Below are positions 48,055 to 59,289 of a stretch of 64,000 nt of DNA, piece by piece; the first letter of the stretch is position 1; every line of letters starts with the position of its first letter. A program made the position numbers and the translations under genes. The stretch is from the NCBI RefSeq assembly GCF_032062135.1, contig NC_092858.1, forward strand, positions 121,037,931 to 121,101,930. Direction: 5' to 3'. The notes under the pieces are model-generated. The model was not told the origin of the DNA, made no database searches, and was given only the letters and a program-made list of their open reading frames with translations. The stretch comes from Pyxicephalus adspersus. Taxonomy: Eukaryota > Chordata > Amphibia > Anura > Pyxicephalidae.

Positions 48055-48803
48055 AACTGAAGACTAAGGATTGTTAGCTTACATCATCCTTTGAAATAAT
48101 TTTCAGGTCTTATGGAACCCCTGCTTTAATTATCCACAGCTTACAGTGTACAGGTAGTCCCCGGGATAGGGGCATCCGACATACGGACGCCTCCTAGATA
48201 TGAACAGGGTTTACCTGCTGCTCCTGTGCAGAACAGAGACTTGAAGGCGGGAAGGGGCACTTTGCATGACTTGCAGAAGAAATCTTTTGCTAAACACTGC
48301 TGAGGTTGTGGGTGATCTTAGGGGGGTGAGCTCTTTCTGCAACCTCTTGTAACTAATGACCAAGACAAACTCTGCAGTTGCTTCTTTTTGCATATAAAAG
48401 CACAGTTTGCTACAGAAGTTAATGAATGTCTAGACTCCATAAAGATTTTTTTTTTGCTTTGTTTGTGATTAACTCACAGTGAGGATTTTGTACAGTAACT
48501 GACATCATGCTGCCTAATAATATGTTGAGAAAAACATCTGTCCTAATTGCATTCATTAAAATATTGTACCTGTTCCAACTTACATATAAATTCAACTTAA
48601 TAACATACCTACAGTCCCTATCTTGTATGTAACCCGGGGAATACCTGTATTAGCTTGTTGGTTGGTGGGAAGAATGTGATCCGTACATACAGCCATACAT
48701 ATAGTAACTGACCTGAGTGGCACAAATTACTCATTGCTCAAGGGGCCCCTAGCAACTTCTGGATGAACCCTAGAATTCTATTAAAACCTGGTTGAGAAGC
48801 ATG
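48055..48803. mobile_element. hAT-like MITE interrupted by another element
   Basis: The outer parts (about 48083-48148 and 48650-48803) match the element at 41625-41900: TTTCAGGTCTTATGGAACCC and TTATCCACAGCTTACAG on the left, ACTGACCTGAGTGG, CATTGCTCAAGG and CCCTAGCAACTTCTGGA on the right, ending AACCTGGTTGAGAAGCATG. Between them sits the 497-bp Tigger-like element. The left terminus is degraded, so 48055 is approximate. Confidence 0.75.
48151..48647. mobile_element. Tigger/pogo-like non-autonomous element, copy 2
   Basis: Same family and orientation as 6848-7313, bounded by TA (48149-48150 and 48648-48649). The ends CAGGTAGTCCCCGGG and, reversed, CAGGTATTCCCCGGG agree at 14 of 15 positions, better than in copy 1. 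Shared inner words include TTTGCATGACTTG, GTGAGGATTTT and AAACATCTGTCCTAATTGCA. It carries no coding frame with a motif. Confidence 0.85.
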
Positions 48804-49029
48804 GTCTACATGGTCTGTTCAGTGGTATCTTTAAGTTTTCCTTCCAACTGTAAATTTCAGTATTTTTTGTGCAATTATCCTAAATTGGGTGTCAAGTTTT
48901 GTTCCAGAGTACCTTGGAACTTTACAACTATACGTTTACAATACCTAATTCCAGGGCCAGTAAAGGAACACCATGACATCATGGAATCTCCTTACTGTAG
49001 GAGAACCTGAGTGATCAAGCAATTCTTGA
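48804..49029. other. Short unassigned stretch
   Basis: A 72-codon plus frame (48792-49010) starts inside the preceding element's end and has no motif. I see nothing else. Confidence 0.35.
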
Positions 49030-49140
49030 ATGGATTTATTTGAATTAGTTTGCTATTAATTGGCGCAAATCAACGCATGTTTTCCTACAATAGTCTATCT
49101 TTGCCAGTCTTGGAAAGATTTAATAAATCAGGCCCATTGA
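49030..49140. mobile_element. Fold-back MITE, mainly right half
   Basis: TAGTCTATCTTTGCCAGTCT and GGAAAGATTTAATAAATCAG followed by GCCCATTG match the right arm of the family at 7620-7826 and 50458-50676. The left arm is only faintly readable. Confidence 0.55.
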
Positions 49141-50457
49141 CTGCTGTATAAAATTAATATTGATGTTTCATGATTATGGAGTTCAGTCATGATCTGTTTT
49201 TCTTGATACTTTCTCCACCTTTCGAAATATTCTTCTGTTAAATCTAAGCACCATTTTCTGCTTGTGGCCACAACGTTTAGAAGAAGCAATAAAGCATATA
49301 CACATAGTCCCTGTTTAAAGAAGTAAAACTTTATGCTAGTTTTAATATTTTTTTTAGTTTTTAATAAACTGAATTCTGCACTCCTGCAAAATGATTTCTG
49401 TTTCTGTTCAACATCTTTTGAGAATCACAGTGCTAGTGCTCTATAGGAAAGCCATATTGGACAGGACAGAAGGCCTGATTTTTTTCTGCTGTAGTAAAGT
49501 AGCATTTACAAGAATTGTTCCTCCCCAAGCTTGTGACTGCAGTTAAGGAGAATCAGTGCACAGGTGAGCTAATCTTTCTGTTTATTTGCTCTCTTCTCGT
49601 ATTATCATGTTGCATATGAAAAAAACTTGCATGCAGCATGCAGGACACTTAGTGGCTCCCAGACTATGTCCTCCGTTCCTATTTCTGCTGTATAAACTCT
49701 GTTGTATAGGAACACAAACACAGGTACTTACATTGCATTAAAATTTTAAAAAAAATCATTTTTTGATGTATGACTGCAATAATGAATAAAATCTGTGTTT
49801 TTTCTAGCTGTCTGGGATTCTGCTTTAGGCAGTTTAATATTTTATTGTACTATGAATGTAAGGTATGAATTAAACAAACAAACAGTTGGCTTTGTAATGG
49901 GTTGGCTTTGTTTACATCTCCATTTAGACACATCAAAGTAGCCACCTTTTGCAGAAAAAAACAGCTGAATATGTTAATTCTTTTGTGGCTTTGAGTCTGC
50001 CAGAATTGTGCTCTCAAGTTCTTTTTCATGGTGAACTATATTCACTAACACATTGCTTTTCTTTGCGATTATTCTAAGAATCCATAACCATATTTGGACA
50101 CTTTAATGCCCACACCCTAATATGTTAAACATAACCTTATTTCTCTGCCTCAAAGCAGCAATGCAGGTGTGACTCAGGGTAATATTCAAATGAATGGCAC
50201 CACAATGCAGTAACAGGTATGTTACATATGTGTGGATATAGTTTTAAAGAAATGAATAAATGTTATGCCTTATAATGGTATGGTGTGGTATTATAAAAGC
50301 AGTATACAAACTGCTGCTATAGTTTCAATATGCCATCATGGGTACAATTCTATCACAGGATTCAAAACGAGAAAAAGGGCTGCAGCTGCAGAGTGTGAAC
50401 TGTGAACGCTTCAAAATTTGTTGTGTAGGTAAAGTTGATGACTTGCTAAAACATTTA
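49141..50457. other. A+T-rich stretch without a recognisable gene
   Basis: No exon, RNA gene or named repeat could be supported, and no open frame of 60 codons lies within it. Confidence 0.45.
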
Positions 50458-50676
50458 GGGTTTGATTTAATAAAGCTCTCCTAGACTGGAGAATATAGGC
50501 TATCATGGGAGAACTTTGGTGATCCTTCAAACCTGGAATAGATCTAGTCCAGGATTGAAAACATTTAACAAATTAGCACATTATTTTAGGAAACCCATAA
50601 TAGTTTTTTGGATAACCCAGGTTCATCCATGATAGTCTATCTTCTCCATTTCTGGAGAGCTTTGATAAATAGGGTT
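50458..50676. mobile_element. Fold-back MITE, full-length diverged copy
   Basis: Left end GGGTTTGATTTAATAAAGCT and reversed right end ACCCTATTTATCAAAGCTCT are inverted repeats. The inner arms CTTCAAACCTGGAATAGA and AACCCAGGTTCATCC also pair. It belongs to the family at 7620-7826. The 82-codon minus frame at 50623-50871 begins outside and ends in its right arm. Confidence 0.7.
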
Positions 50677-51309
50677 GATAGTGTAAGCTGAGTCAGTCAA
50701 TCCAGACAGTGAACTTGGAGTGCTTTCAAGCTCATTGCAATGCACTATAATGTGACAGAACACAGAGAATGCATGTCTCAAGTCAGCATACAAATTACCT
50801 AGTTCTTTTGTTGGGAATGTCGAGAAGCAGTGCCCAATGCAACCCAACTCTGCGGGTGTTACCCTACCCAAAGATAAACATAATGTTTATTTATACATAA
50901 TTGCACCTTCCCCATCCCAACTGTTACTGTTAACAACCATTCAGGTGTTGTTTTTCTAGTTTTTGTACACTCTCTGGTTAAAATACATATGCATATCCAT
51001 TAGCTGCAGCAGCAAAAGTTTTTCCTTCAGACACTAGAAGGTGAGATCTGAAGTTTGATATTATGGTAACTGGAAAAAAAAAAAGACGGGGTTTATCTTC
51101 TCTTTTTTCTATTTATCTGAATTAACTGGGGTAGGCAATAAAATTTCAATTTAAGGGTAGATAGACCTTTTTTCCTTCTTTTGAATTCTGATATTATGGT
51201 AACAAGATAATTAAAAAATCAGGCTCAGATTGCAGTGAAATTTGGACTTCAAACTGCATATCTACAGGTACTAATGGTACAGCTAAGCACAGTAAACAGC
51301 TCACTTTGG
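50677..51309. other. Stretch without a recognisable gene
   Basis: GTTACCATAATATCA occurs twice in this stretch (about 51063 and 51188 region, opposite-strand reading TGATATTATGGTAAC), a short direct repeat of unknown meaning. If the frame at 51310-51560 is a terminal exon, this would be its 3' UTR, but no well-placed AATAAA was identified. Confidence 0.35.
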
Positions 51310-51560
51310 TCAACTGTCAGTACAATGGGTGGTCATACACCTTGCCCACTTCGATGTGATAGCTGGATAAAGATCTGACATCTGAAAATATATTCTTCTA
51401 CGTTCTACAACTAGTTGCAAAACCTTTGTGCCATTAAACACCAGGGATCTACTTTCATATCTTCCAGGGAAGATGGAATTACACATACTCTTATAACGAA
51501 TGCCAGCCAAGTCATAGCAAACAACAGATTTCTCAGTACCCGGTATATTATGTGAGACCT
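51310..51560 (-). CDS. Weak candidate coding exon or pseudo-exon
   Basis: On the minus strand an acceptor-like AGATAGACAG (51561-51570) is followed by an open frame to a stop at 51310-51312, about 83 codons, starting EVSHNIPGTEKSVVCYDLAG. Later pieces are IFPGRYESRSLVFNGTKV, LVVERRRIYFQMSDLYP and KWARCMTTHC. The residue mix is protein-like and the block is less A+T-rich than its flanks. Against it: the acceptor has a poor pyrimidine tract, no family is recognised and no poly(A) signal is clear. It could be a piece of an unknown transposon or chance. Confidence 0.22.
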
Positions 51561-52068
51561 CTGTCTATCTCTGTATGTTTAAGTAAAATTACAGAAGAGG
51601 TCTACATCTTTCCTATCATTCAGCATCATTGTGAGGGTTGTCTAATTCATCTTAAGCTTGAAATTGCCTTTTAACCCTTCTTGTGGAATCACATATGTTT
51701 GCAGCAGTCTAATCACTATATCATGAAGAAGGATGAACAGATTCTATTGTATCTCCATGTAATTTGTTTACTGTTGCATAGTTTTCTTGCCCTTTATGGA
51801 AATCAGAGCCAAACCTTCGGTATTTTCTTACGTCTTCAATTTCTACCTAAAAACAAAATATACTGTGTTTACAGACGAATGTTTGCTGTCTGCCACAGTG
51901 TTTACATGTTGCTCTGACATGTTTACTTAAAACCAGAGAGCGCAGCATTAAGTTTCTAGGAGTATGAAGCATAATAGAACTGAATTGTAAACTATGGAAC
52001 TACAGAAGAGAATAGGATTTAAAGGGCAACTCCACTGTTGCTGAAATATTATATTGATAATATAAGTA

Positions 52069-52115
<47 letters not shown>

Positions 52116-53669
52116 TAGTATAACATAAGTATAATATAAGCATGTAAGTAATACACAAAGTATTTGTAATTTATTCTTGTAAAACTGTATTTTATTTTTG
52201 TTTGTAGCCTCTGTGGGTTTCTAAAATTGTTGTTGCTTTCTTGCAATGTGGCAGCTTAAATGAGTTGGTGTACAGAATACCATTTAGAATCACATTTTCT
52301 GCTTGTGATATTGATGATATGGTTTTCCTTTGAACTTGTCAAATTTCAAGCACCATCTGTAATTAGAGTTTAAATTATATATATCTTTGTGAGGCTTATC
52401 AAGATTAAAATAAAGATTTTCATGATGAAACACTGAGTTTGCACCAAGTGATTATATTGAAGGCCAATCCTTCCAATCAGAGGACAGTTTAAGGAATGAG
52501 TGAGTGTTAACAACAAGTCAATACAGCACAGCTTAAAATAACCTGCAGTCCATATAATATACAGATTTAGGATTGCAGCAGTCAGGAGTATTCACTCTGT
52601 AGAGAAATCAGGTGGTGCCCTCTTTTATTTATGGTCACTGGAAGAATTCTCCCATACAATGATGGCCCCCTCTACCTTGGTGATCATTGTTGTCTTTCTC
52701 TTCTTATTGTCGTTCAACTGGTTAGTAGTCTGATTTAGTATTCCTTACATTAGTAATCACTGTCTTGGTGCCCCAAGAGAACCACAACACTCCCATTTCT
52801 AATGGGAAAAAAAGCACTTGTCTTTTTTTTTTCATGTGTTGCCCCCCATTCAAATAAATAAGTCCTATTCTAAGTCAAAACACATGAACACATATGCATT
52901 TAGGCAAATGCATACGATTTTAGGGGTGTAAACATTTTTATGCTGGTTTCCTGCATTATTGCCCCTAATCCCACAAAATGTGTCTCCAAAAATAGTGCAC
53001 ATATACATGTAGTGTTGAGTGCCTGGGTATCATATCATGTACCCAATTATGTGGAGACAAATAATAAACTATGTTTTGCATAGGATTTCTAGATGCTAGT
53101 TTTCCAGCTGCAAATTGGAGGTGCATAAATATTACTTAAAGTTAAAAAAAATATATAAGAATAACCTAGAAGCTAAGTAAATTTACATGAAACCACCAGG
53201 TTCATGGTGATCAGAGAATTGCATTTTGGGCATACTCAACTATGTTACTGGTCAATGAAAGCCATAGATCCATAACTAAAATTCTTTTACTTAAACAGAG
53301 AACAACCAATAAATAGATCCATATGTACTAGGTTCTTCTTATTAGTGATGCAGTTAAACAGCTGTTTTGAGTATCTATATATTTATATCATCTCCAATAT
53401 CCAAAAACAGCCAAGAAAAAACATAGCCATATCAGATTTATCAGAAGGAAAATAAAGTGACACATTTAATCAACTTCTATTGTTAATACAAAATAAACTC
53501 CAAATAGATATTTCAACCTTCTAAATGTTTTTTCATAGTTTAACATTTTCAGCAGTTTTTATATTATGGTTAGCTTTACTCGAAAATAGAACAAATTCCT
53601 TTAAAGGTATAAAAATAATTTGTTTTTATTATATATTTTATTATACATTAAATATATAAGTTAAGAACG
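51561..53669. other. A+T-rich stretch with a (TA)n tract
   Basis: Besides the microsatellite at 52074-52112 nothing can be named. The 78-codon plus frame at 51681-51917 shows no motif. Confidence 0.4.
52074..52112. repeat. (AT)n microsatellite
   Basis: About 19 uninterrupted AT units, the longest dinucleotide run in the window, followed by imperfect TAGTATAGTATAA. The tyrosine/isoleucine-rich 65-codon minus frame over it is a product of the repeat. Confidence 0.95.
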
Positions 53670-54020
53670 AATGTTGTTCACAGTTGGCGAGGTTGGCTTA
53701 CAATTGGTGTTTCAATTCACCCTTAAGGTCTTCAGTAAGTTTAAGATCAGGGCTCTATGCAGGTAGGAAAAACTCCATCCATGAACGTGGATTTGTTTGT
53801 GCAGAAGTTGGCACAGAAAAGCACTTCTGCCATGGTGTTGCTAGAAGTTTGGAAGTGCACATTTGACAAAATGTCCCTGCATGTTGTATCATTAGCAGTA
53901 GGCTTCACTGGAAATAACTGAACTCAATAATTTTGAGGAGTATCTACAAATGTTTGGCCATTTAGCATAGTTGGTGATGGCGGTGTGTCCACAAACTTAG
54001 GCCATTTACATTGCAGTTAT
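53670..54020 (-). mobile_element. Tc1-like transposon remnant
   Basis: The plus strand reads as antisense of a Tc1-like transposase end and terminal region: GACAAAATGTCCCTGCATG (the codons before it reading back as a DIL segment), AGTTTGGAAGTGCACA, then a terminal part with GGAGTATCTACAAATG and GGTGTGTCCACAAACTTAGG, close to the GTGTCCACAAACTTTTGGCC-type end of a Tc1 family common in fish and frogs. The 60-codon plus frame (53684-53866) is antisense. The DDE residues cannot be read, and the other terminus is missing. Confidence 0.5.
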
Positions 54021-55212
54021 CAAAGAGGACTGTGGGAAAGAATTAATGTAAAAATAAAACTTTCCTATAAAATGACCTTAAAAGAATGTGCTTACTTGTG
54101 TGTCTATCTGAATATTAATTTCAACAATAAATGTAAATAAATGTTGCAAACCTTTTACTTTATTAGAAAGTCCTTGGTAAATATATACTTTTTTAATTTG
54201 TTAAGGTTAATAGATCTACTACAAGGCTTACCTGTAGTGTTTGTTTCCTACTAGGTGCTCAAAACTTGACTGAAAATGATATTTCTGTGCTCAGCAGTCC
54301 TGTTAAAAATGACCTTTGTAGCATAGCCTTTGTCCATCATATTTTTTGTACTGTTTATGTGGACGTGAATCACAAGATAATTTATCGTTTCTGTAGTGGT
54401 TCCAACTCAAGTGAATGATTTCAATAAGCACATCATCCACAGTCTTCTGGTTATGTTTGGAAACATATGAGTCACTTTATAGTTGACCTATACTGAAATG
54501 CTAACAAAAAGCTATGTTAATGGTCTTTTTTTTCCTATGTCACTATTTCCTCTGCAAAAAACTTTGGTTGGTCAGCTAAAGAGTGTGGAGTTAAGAGCAA
54601 ACATTGGATGCATCTATACATCCACCAAATTTCAACAGAGAAAGGTGACCAGTGGTGCAGACACAGTCCTGGAAATTTAACCACTAGGCCTGTCTCACAG
54701 GAGGACTATCCTGCAAAAAACAATCCCTTTAAGGCCACCACAATAAAAAAAAAAAAATCTCTTAAAAAGATTGACTTCCTTCTATCAAGTGGAATTCTTA
54801 CTTTAAAAGTTTTCTAACGGTGTCGCCAGGCTCCTCTGTGGACTTTATTTTTCTTCCAAGTCTGGGTACTCAATTTACATTTGCTTTACTGCTCCCCGTG
54901 TTTAGGCAGCTTTCCTTTTCCACGTTACATGAAATTTTGTTAGATTGAACAATTAATATTGTTCTTAATTGTTGCCTATTTATGTCTTTATATGCACAGT
55001 ATATCACTCATTTTACTTGGGTTACTGCCTTTCATTTTCCTTTATGCAGTTCCATATCATCTCCCCTTGTTTAAGAAACTACTTTTACCATCCTTTACAG
55101 AAGGTTTCTCATTTACCTCATATGTCTCCACACCTTCTTCTACCATCTCATTTTGGGTCTATTATATATGGATCTATTTCATTTTGATGCAACACCAATT
55201 TCCCTCTAACTA
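54021..55212. other. Stretch upstream of an L1 remnant
   Basis: No motif could be read. The last few hundred bases may belong to the 5' part of the following L1 copy, since the open frame at 54959-55231 runs directly into its endonuclease; its hydrophobic, phenylalanine-rich product matches nothing known to me. Confidence 0.4.
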
Positions 55213-57345
55213 TAAGGATAACTTCTATTAATGTTAGAGGCCTCAACAGCACCTTTAAACAGGAATTGCTTCTGAAGAAAACAACCTTTTTGAAAAAAGA
55301 TGTTCTTTTTGGTCAAGAAACTCTTTCTGATTCAGATCTGCTAACTCAAGAACAGTCTTTACATTGGTAAATGTCTATGCATATCAAGCAACAATTCCTC
55401 AGAAAAGGTTTCATATTGCTACTTTAATGTGCTATTTGACCCCAAGCAAGAATTAACTTCTGCAGCTAGAAGAAACCCACTGCATTTTCAACAAATTTTT
55501 AATGAACAAAAATTTTCAGATTTTTTGCCATATGTCACTTAATGGGACTTTATCTATTTGTATACTTCCCATCTCTCCTACTCAAAAATAGATTTGTTTC
55601 TGACTTGCAAGTGGTCCTTTTAAAATGTGTCCCCTTCAACAACTGGCACTATCACTGGGTCTAATCATGCTCTGATCATCATTAAACTTACAGAACACTT
55701 TCAAGACCCCTTGAAGGCTGAACATGTACATAATTGGACACCCAAAATACATGCAAAGGATTGAGGAAGAAAAACAAAACAAATCTAATTTTTCTTTACA
55801 ACATTCATGCTCTATTCTCAAAGACAGATTCTAAAGTTAATTTGCATATGCTTTGAAAAACTTTATAGCAAACGTAATAAAAGTAAAAATAAAGTAATAA
55901 AGCTGGAGCTTACTTAGCATTAGAACTTAAGTTTCAGTATCAAAACCACATACCATCCATTAAAAACTTCTCTGACAATCAAAAATATTCCAACTCCAAA
56001 GATATTGTCAACTTTTTTATTGACTACTACAGTTCCCTTTATAATCTCCAACCCATACATTCCCCAACCAACCCCCTCAAATATAAATATCTTTAGTTTT
56101 AAACTCTCTCTATGTTTTCTCTATGTTCTAGTTTTAAAATCTCTCTATGTATGCTTCTGACCAACACACTATTCTCTCTAAAACTTTCCTTGCAATAGAA
56201 ATAAACAAAAACATAGACACTTTACATATTTATTATTACTAACAGTATAGGCCTTTCTGGCTGATATAATCAAATTGGCAGCGTCCTACAATTGCACATT
56301 TCTATCTAACTATCTATTTGATTCATGGAACAGCCGATTGCCTTGTGGAATCAGGAAGGATTTTTTTTCCCCTATTGGTGTAAATTGTACCAGGGTTTTT
56401 TTCTTTTGCCTTCCTCTGAATCAATTATGTTCATAAGGTTCATATGTTTATTTCCCTTGTATGTATATATATATATTTCCCTTGTAAATATGTATTTACC
56501 CAACTCTTTCTTAGACCGACTAAAAGTGATAATTAATGTTCCAGTGGAACATTAAAACTGCTACATCTTTCAAAATCCTTAGTTTCAAGATAAGGGAATA
56601 TCCATGTTTAACTAATAGTTATTCTGTTTAGTCAAACAATTCATGTGGTTAAATGGGAACAATAATGAGTAAGCACTTTCCAGATCATACTTGGAAAACA
56701 GCACTCAGCAGATCTCTTTTAATAAATCGTATATTACTCCATATAAAGTAACAAAATTTCATAGAGAACATTCCTACCAATATTCGAATGATGGCCCCAC
56801 AGGCTCACTTTTCCAGATCCTTTGACAATGTAAATTCAGTCCTTATTCTTATTTCTGAACTCTAACATTTACTACACCATGCCCTGAATTAGCAATTCTG
56901 CACAGACCAATAGCATAGATCAATTCAATTTTATTCACACGATTGTTGTCCATTTGCTGCCATTTGCCATACTTACAGTAAATATTACCACGCATATGGG
57001 GGAATCGTTTGGAAATGTTTAATGATCTTTACCTCCTATTTTTTCCTGGAAAAGAATTTGCACTTCAAAACAACATCTATTCAAATTTCCATCTGTCTGG
57101 TGGCTGCGTAACTAAATGTACTGTAAGTGCAAGCTATTTTCATTGTCTTTTATTTATTTAGTTGTTCGTATTATTGTCTGTTATTTCCCTTGATTGTTAT
57201 AATTTTTACGTTTATTTTGCTTCTTTGCTTCTTCTTACCTACAATTTTTATTGCATTATATGGACCTGTTCTCCACATTGAAACATACACATTGTACTGG
57301 CTGTGTTTACACATGTCTTCCAATAAAGAACATTTAAATAAACCA
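55213..57345 (+). mobile_element. Decayed L1/Tx1-type LINE with endonuclease and C-terminus
   Basis: Starting at 55213 the plus strand gives INVRGLNS and DVLFGQETLSDSD, the first blocks of an L1 AP-like endonuclease, then LLKNRFVSDLQ / SYSKIDLFLTCKWS and TGSNHALIII (about 55560-55690), matching SRID-F and the final SDH active-site block, here SNH. Next come NSKDIVNFFIDYYSSLYN (near 55998), a linker before the RT, and YITPYKVTKFHREHSY with GSLFQIL (56725-56830), the ORF2 C-terminal end. The RT palm itself is missing, so a large internal deletion is likely. A 3' UTR ends with AATAAA at 57322 and an A-rich end near 57343. A CR1-type module (56325-56450) interrupts it. Confidence 0.75.
56325..56450 (+). 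mobile_element. CR1-type 3' module inserted in the L1 copy
   Basis: ATGGAACAGCCGATTGCC, GGAATCAGGAAGGATTTTTT and TTTGCCTTCCTCTGAATCAA correspond, in order, to 21935-22080 at the end of the CR1 copy. The 76-codon frame over it (containing ALWNQEGFFFPYW) is a translation of noncoding 3' sequence. Just after it, ATTTCCCTTGTA is duplicated around a short AT run (56450-56490). Confidence 0.65.
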
Positions 57346-57640
57346 GGGGAGGAACTTCAACTAACAGACAAGTGGCCTTTCAGTTGCCTGATTATATTGT
57401 GAATTTTGCAGTGAAAGTTGCGTTTTTTATTTTCCTTCTTAGCAAAATTGATTAAAAAAATTACGTGGATTCTTTTCTAAGCATATAAAGTACTACAACA
57501 GTTCCAAAACAAGAACAATGTGATAAACAGATTCAATTTCCAATCTGAATATTATTCAGCCTTTTTCCAATAAAGTAAAAAAGTGGACTAAGCCATTTCT
57601 TTGCTACACATCACTTATAAAAAAACATTCAGCCATATAA
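57346..57640. other. Short A+T-rich stretch
   Basis: I see no feature here. Confidence 0.4.
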
Positions 57641-57705
57641 ATGTACAGCGCTGCGTAAAATGTTGGCGCTATATAAATCTTGTTTGATAATATTAATATT
57701 AAACA
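57641..57705 (+). mobile_element. L2-type LINE 3' tail
   Basis: AATGTACAGCGCTGCGTAAA followed by TGTTGGCGCTATATAAATCT, TGTTTGATAATATTAATATT is the sense strand of the tail seen at 4480 and 22122, with a short, decayed ATA tail. Confidence 0.75.
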
Positions 57706-58316
57706 TCAACATTTAGAATATGGTCTTAACATTTTGATCTTTTCAATAAATTTCTCCATCACATAACAATAAACTTCAAAGTTAATTTATGTATGGTAAA
57801 AAAAAATGTCTTCCATCTTTTTCCTTACTCTCCTTTGCTATAGGACATGCATAGTAGTGAAATTTCATTCAGAACATTCTTTAGCCTGATTTATTGTAAA
57901 GGTAATACAAACCTTCCTAACTTTTATAGGAATGTCAAAAATGTTGTAAAGTACCTTAGAACCACTATAACTCTTCATCAATTGTTTGTGGTGCGTTGTT
58001 CATTGTTCATAAAAGGTAAAACGCTTATACGTTACTTTACTTGTTTTAAGATTATCAGGATTTACCTTTATGTGGGTTTTCCTACCTTTTTTTTCTATAC
58101 ATTAAAGACTTATTACACTGTTAACATTATTAGAATGCTAGGTATCTGCTTGGATGCTAATCGGATGTTCAGCAATTTTTGTATCACAAAACAGAAGCAG
58201 ATATGTAAATTATGAGTTCTAAATTACCTAGGTGCATGTTAGTTCAAGGAAGGTGATTTTAAGTTTTATAACCAGGAACACACATGTAGAGTCTGTTATG
58301 GCAGTCCTGTAAACCG
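57706..58316. other. A+T-rich stretch without a recognisable gene
   Basis: A 122-codon plus frame (57847-58215) reads ISFRTFFSLIYCKGNTNLP and RIYLYVGFPTFFFYT. It has no motif, starts and ends without splice signals, and its Phe/Tyr/Ile-rich composition suggests chance. Confidence 0.4.
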
Positions 58317-58496
58317 AAGACAAAGTCACCAACACTCCAAAGTACAGGATTCTTGTTTTTTGTAAAAGTCACAACATATTAAAAAGCCAACGTTTTGGGG
58401 TTGGGCAGGATCCCTTTCTCAAGGTAACATAGTTGTAACAGTGCTTTTACAATAAAGCAAGAACCCTGTGCTTTGGAGTGTGGATGACTTTGTCTT
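58317..58496. mobile_element. 180-bp fold-back element
   Basis: The first 40 bases (starting AAGACAAAGTCACC) and the last 40 (reversed, starting AAGACAAAGTCATC) match at 35 positions, including ACACTCCAAAG, and pairing goes on inward around TGTAAAAG. The middle contains AACGTTTTGGGGTTGGGC and CCTTTCTCAAGG, a phrase that also marks other frog repeats. No target duplication seen. Confidence 0.75.
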
Positions 58497-59190
58497 CTAT
58501 TTTCATTCTACCAATGCCATCTGTAGTTGTCACTTCAAGCCTTCCTCTTTGACAAGTCTGTCTGCTGTAAGGAGTGCATTCCTATCACAGAGATTGCTGA
58601 GTTATGGCAGTCCATCTCTTTCTTTCAGATCAGGTTCACTTTAAGATGTTGTTGGCTATATTGTCATTGATTAGTGAATCTCACTGAGAATCTGCTAAAG
58701 CAGCAATGAGAGTAAAACCGGCAATCACCTATCCATTCGGTAATTGAATGCCCATGTATAGAACAGTTTACAGAATGAGAAATAGAATACAATATAGAAA
58801 AGTACTAGCTAATTAGTACAAATTTTATATTTGGTACAAATACATTCTCCAGATATTCAGGTGTGAACTTAAATTCTTCCGTAACTTTTGACCCAAGGTA
58901 GAAGTACTAGACTAAGGTTAGGGACTCCACCTTGCACAAAGGTCATGGATAGGCAGTGTGGTTCTACATGTTTAGTTTTAAGTGTAAGTGTGGTAGGGAA
59001 TTTTTTATAATATAGTGTTTTGCTAAAATCGCAGAAACTTGCAAAATCAAAACATGTACATTTGTATACTAGTGTCATGCTATTAGTCCTGAAATACATT
59101 AGGACTAATGTACAACTGTACTATAGGCTACATTTTTTTTTCTCAAATTAAAGTTTCTCATATTATATATTTTTATATAGTCCAGCCTAA
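58497..59190. other. Stretch without a recognisable gene
   Basis: The 76-codon minus frame at 58869-59099 has no motif. Nothing else noted. Confidence 0.4.
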
Positions 59191-59248
59191 GTCCAAACTA
59201 TGGTGGCCTCTGCTATAAATATTGTTATGACTACAAATGAACACAGCT
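59191..59248 (+). repeat. 58-bp direct repeat, left copy
   Basis: Starts GTCCAAACTATGGTGGCCTC and ends AACACAGCT. It is equal at 57 of 58 bases to 60165-60222 in the same orientation. The Tc1-like copy lies between the two. Confidence 0.9.
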
Positions 59249-59289
59249 TGTAGAACCACCAATAAAGCAGCAATGACCTGAAATACTAA

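Noticed and set aside
54959..55231. 90-codon hydrophobic plus-strand frame as a membrane protein
   Set aside because: It runs straight into the endonuclease part of an L1 remnant and is probably L1 or flank sequence read in a chance frame.
57847..58215. 122-codon plus-strand frame
   Set aside because: No motif, no splice or start context, residue composition as expected of A+T-rich DNA.
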